Positions 62,911-64,000 of a stretch of 64,000 nt of DNA are shown here, one piece after another. The DNA is from Sphingomonas sp. S2-65 (GTDB lineage: Bacteria > Pseudomonadota > Alphaproteobacteria > Sphingomonadales > Sphingomonadaceae). Under the pieces are notes generated by a model. The model was not told the origin of the DNA. It made no database searches and worked only from the letters and a program-made list of their open reading frames with translations. The DNA is taken from assembly GCF_021513175.1 (NCBI RefSeq), contig NZ_CP090953.1, positions 987,001 to 1,051,000 on the forward strand. The letters run 5' to 3'. A program made the position numbers and the translations under genes. Each line of letters opens with the position of its first letter. Positions within the stretch are counted from its first letter, which is position 1.

Positions 62911-64000
62911 ACTCGCCCGTCTGGCACCCTTTCACGCAACACGGGCTTGGTGAGGAAATCCCCGAGATCGCCCGCGCCGAAGGTGCGGTGCTGCACGCAC
63001 GCTCGGGCGAGCGCTATGTCGACGCGATCTCCTCATGGTGGGTCACGACGCATGGCCATTGTCACCCCCGGATCATGGCCGCGATCCAGGCGCAAGCGGC
63101 TCAACTCGACCAGATCATCTTCGCCGGCTGGACTCATGCCCCGGCTGAAGACCTCGCGCGGGGCCTGACGGCGATACTGCCCGCGCCGCTCGCCCATGTG
63201 TTCTTTTCCGACAGCGGCTCGACCAGCGTCGAAGTGGCGTTGAAAATGGCGCTGGGCTTCTGGGACAATCATGGCGCGCCGCGTCACCGGGTCGTCGTGA
63301 TGGAGCATGGCTATCACGGCGACACCGTCGGCGGCATGTCGGTCGGGGCGCGGGGCGTGTTCAACCGGCCCTATCAGCCATTGCTGTTCGATGTCGCCAC
63401 TATCCCCTTTCCCGACGCCGGCCGCGAGCAGGCGACGCTCAATGCGTTGGAAGCGCAGTGCCGAGAGGGGCCGGCTGCTTTCCTGGTCGAGCCGCTGATC
63501 CTGGGCGCCGGCGGCATGAAGACCTATACGCCCGCGGTGCTTGAGGAGATGCGGGCGATCTGCGCGCGCTACGAGGTGCTGTTCATCGCCGATGAAGTGA
63601 TGACCGGCTGGGGCCGCACCGGCACCCTGCTCGCCTGCGAACAGGCCGGGATCGTTCCCGACATCCTCTGCCTCTCCAAGGGCCTGACCGGCGGCTCGGT
63701 GCCGCTCGCCGTCACACTGGCGACGGCGCCGATCTTCGAAGCGCATCGCTCGAGCGATCGCGCGCGGATGTTCTTCCACTCGTCCAGCTACACCGCCAAC
63801 CCGCTGGCCTGCGCGGCAGCCAACGCCAATCTGGCCATCTGGCGCGAAGAGCCGGTGCTCGACAGGATCGCGGCATTGGGCGTGCGCCAGCAGCGGCGGC
63901 TTGACGCGCTGTCTGCCCACGCAAGCGTCCGCAATGCCCGCCGCCTGGGTACGATTGCGGCGTTCGAGGTAGCCGACCCGAACTCGGACTATCTAGCCGC
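62907..64000 (+). CDS. bioA: Adenosylmethionine-8-amino-7-oxononanoate aminotransferase (3' end beyond window)
   Basis: Partial: 364 codons are visible. It starts at GTG 62907 inside the bioD stop. It transfers an amino group from SAM to make 7,8-diaminononanoate. Family marks are [20 protein letters not shown], then [29 protein letters not shown] and the PLP Lys in [15 protein letters not shown], then [15 protein letters not shown]. About 60-70 residues are expected beyond the window. Confidence 0.93.
   Translation, partial: MNSPVWHPFTQHGLGEEIPEIARAEGAVLHARSGERYVDAISSWWVTTHGHCHPRIMAAIQAQAAQLDQIIFAGWTHAPAEDLARGLTAILPAPLAHVFFSDSGSTSVEVALKMALGFWDNHGAPRHRVVVMEHGYHGDTVGGMSVGARGVFNRPYQPLLFDVATIPFPDAGREQATLNALEAQCREGPAAFLVEPLILGAGGMKTYTPAVLEEMRAICARYEVLFIADEVMTGWGRTGTLLACEQAGIVPDILCLSKGLTGGSVPLAVTLATAPIFEAHRSSDRARMFFHSSSYTANPLACAAANANLAIWREEPVLDRIAALGVRQQRRLDALSAHASVRNARRLGTIAAFEVADPNSDYLA

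Overview
The window is high-GC DNA with tightly packed genes. It looks like chromosome from an alphaproteobacterium of the Sphingomonadales (Sphingomonas-like). The basis is overall protein resemblance, the alphaproteobacterial sulfur order cobA-DUF2849-cysI-DUF934-cysH, a DUF6356 protein, a TamA/TamB pair, Tat-exported hydrolases and families of GC-rich intergenic palindromes. I saw no rRNA, tRNA, CRISPR array, prophage or classical insertion sequence. Most assignments come from recognising protein families by eye; no database search was possible.

Region 1 (1-8990, all minus strand) is the most unusual part: an R-body (refractile body, 'killing trait') locus. Four canonical RebB-type proteins and three divergent Reb-like proteins are followed, in the direction of transcription, by two unknown helical proteins, an 857-residue protein with a nucleotidyltransferase-like core, a small protease-like protein with a clan CD (caspase/clostripain) His/Cys pattern, and a sigma-54-activator-like AAA+ protein whose Walker A, Walker B and GAFTGA motifs are all degraded. 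It reads as one long operon and may be a contractile or ribbon toxin system with its own signalling and processing module.

Region 2 (9345-18672) has two DUF885 metallopeptidase-like exported proteins, a DUF6356 protein, an FAD/NAD(P)-binding protein, and tyrosine catabolism (hpd, hmgA) with a Rieske protein. A near-perfect 30-bp palindrome lies just upstream of hpd. Region 3 (18794-30233) is leucine/isovalerate catabolism (ivd, liuB, liuD, a MaoC hydratase) interrupted by a DUF3060 protein, an M13 peptidase, a DUF559 nuclease gene framed by 58-bp inverted repeats, a GNAT acetyltransferase and an amine oxidase.

Region 4 (30247-46752) holds a Baeyer-Villiger-type monooxygenase, tamB and tamA for outer-membrane assembly, a MarR regulator, a candidate small RNA, a prepilin peptidase, a thiolase, an SH3 protein, a nitronate monooxygenase-like enzyme, a glycosyltransferase, and an HxlR regulator divergent from a reductase. 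Region 5 (46753-49739) is a lower-GC accessory stretch with three poorly known genes. Region 6 (49740-55990) holds a GH11 xylanase, a hydrolase, selO, astD and a GH5 mannanase-like enzyme. Region 7 (56523-64000) is assimilatory sulfate reduction (with an inserted RidA-family gene) followed by biotin synthesis (bioF, bioD, partial bioA).

Several families of inverted intergenic repeats recur between genes from about 11 kb to 58 kb. One copy encloses the DUF559 nuclease gene, which suggests how that family may spread.
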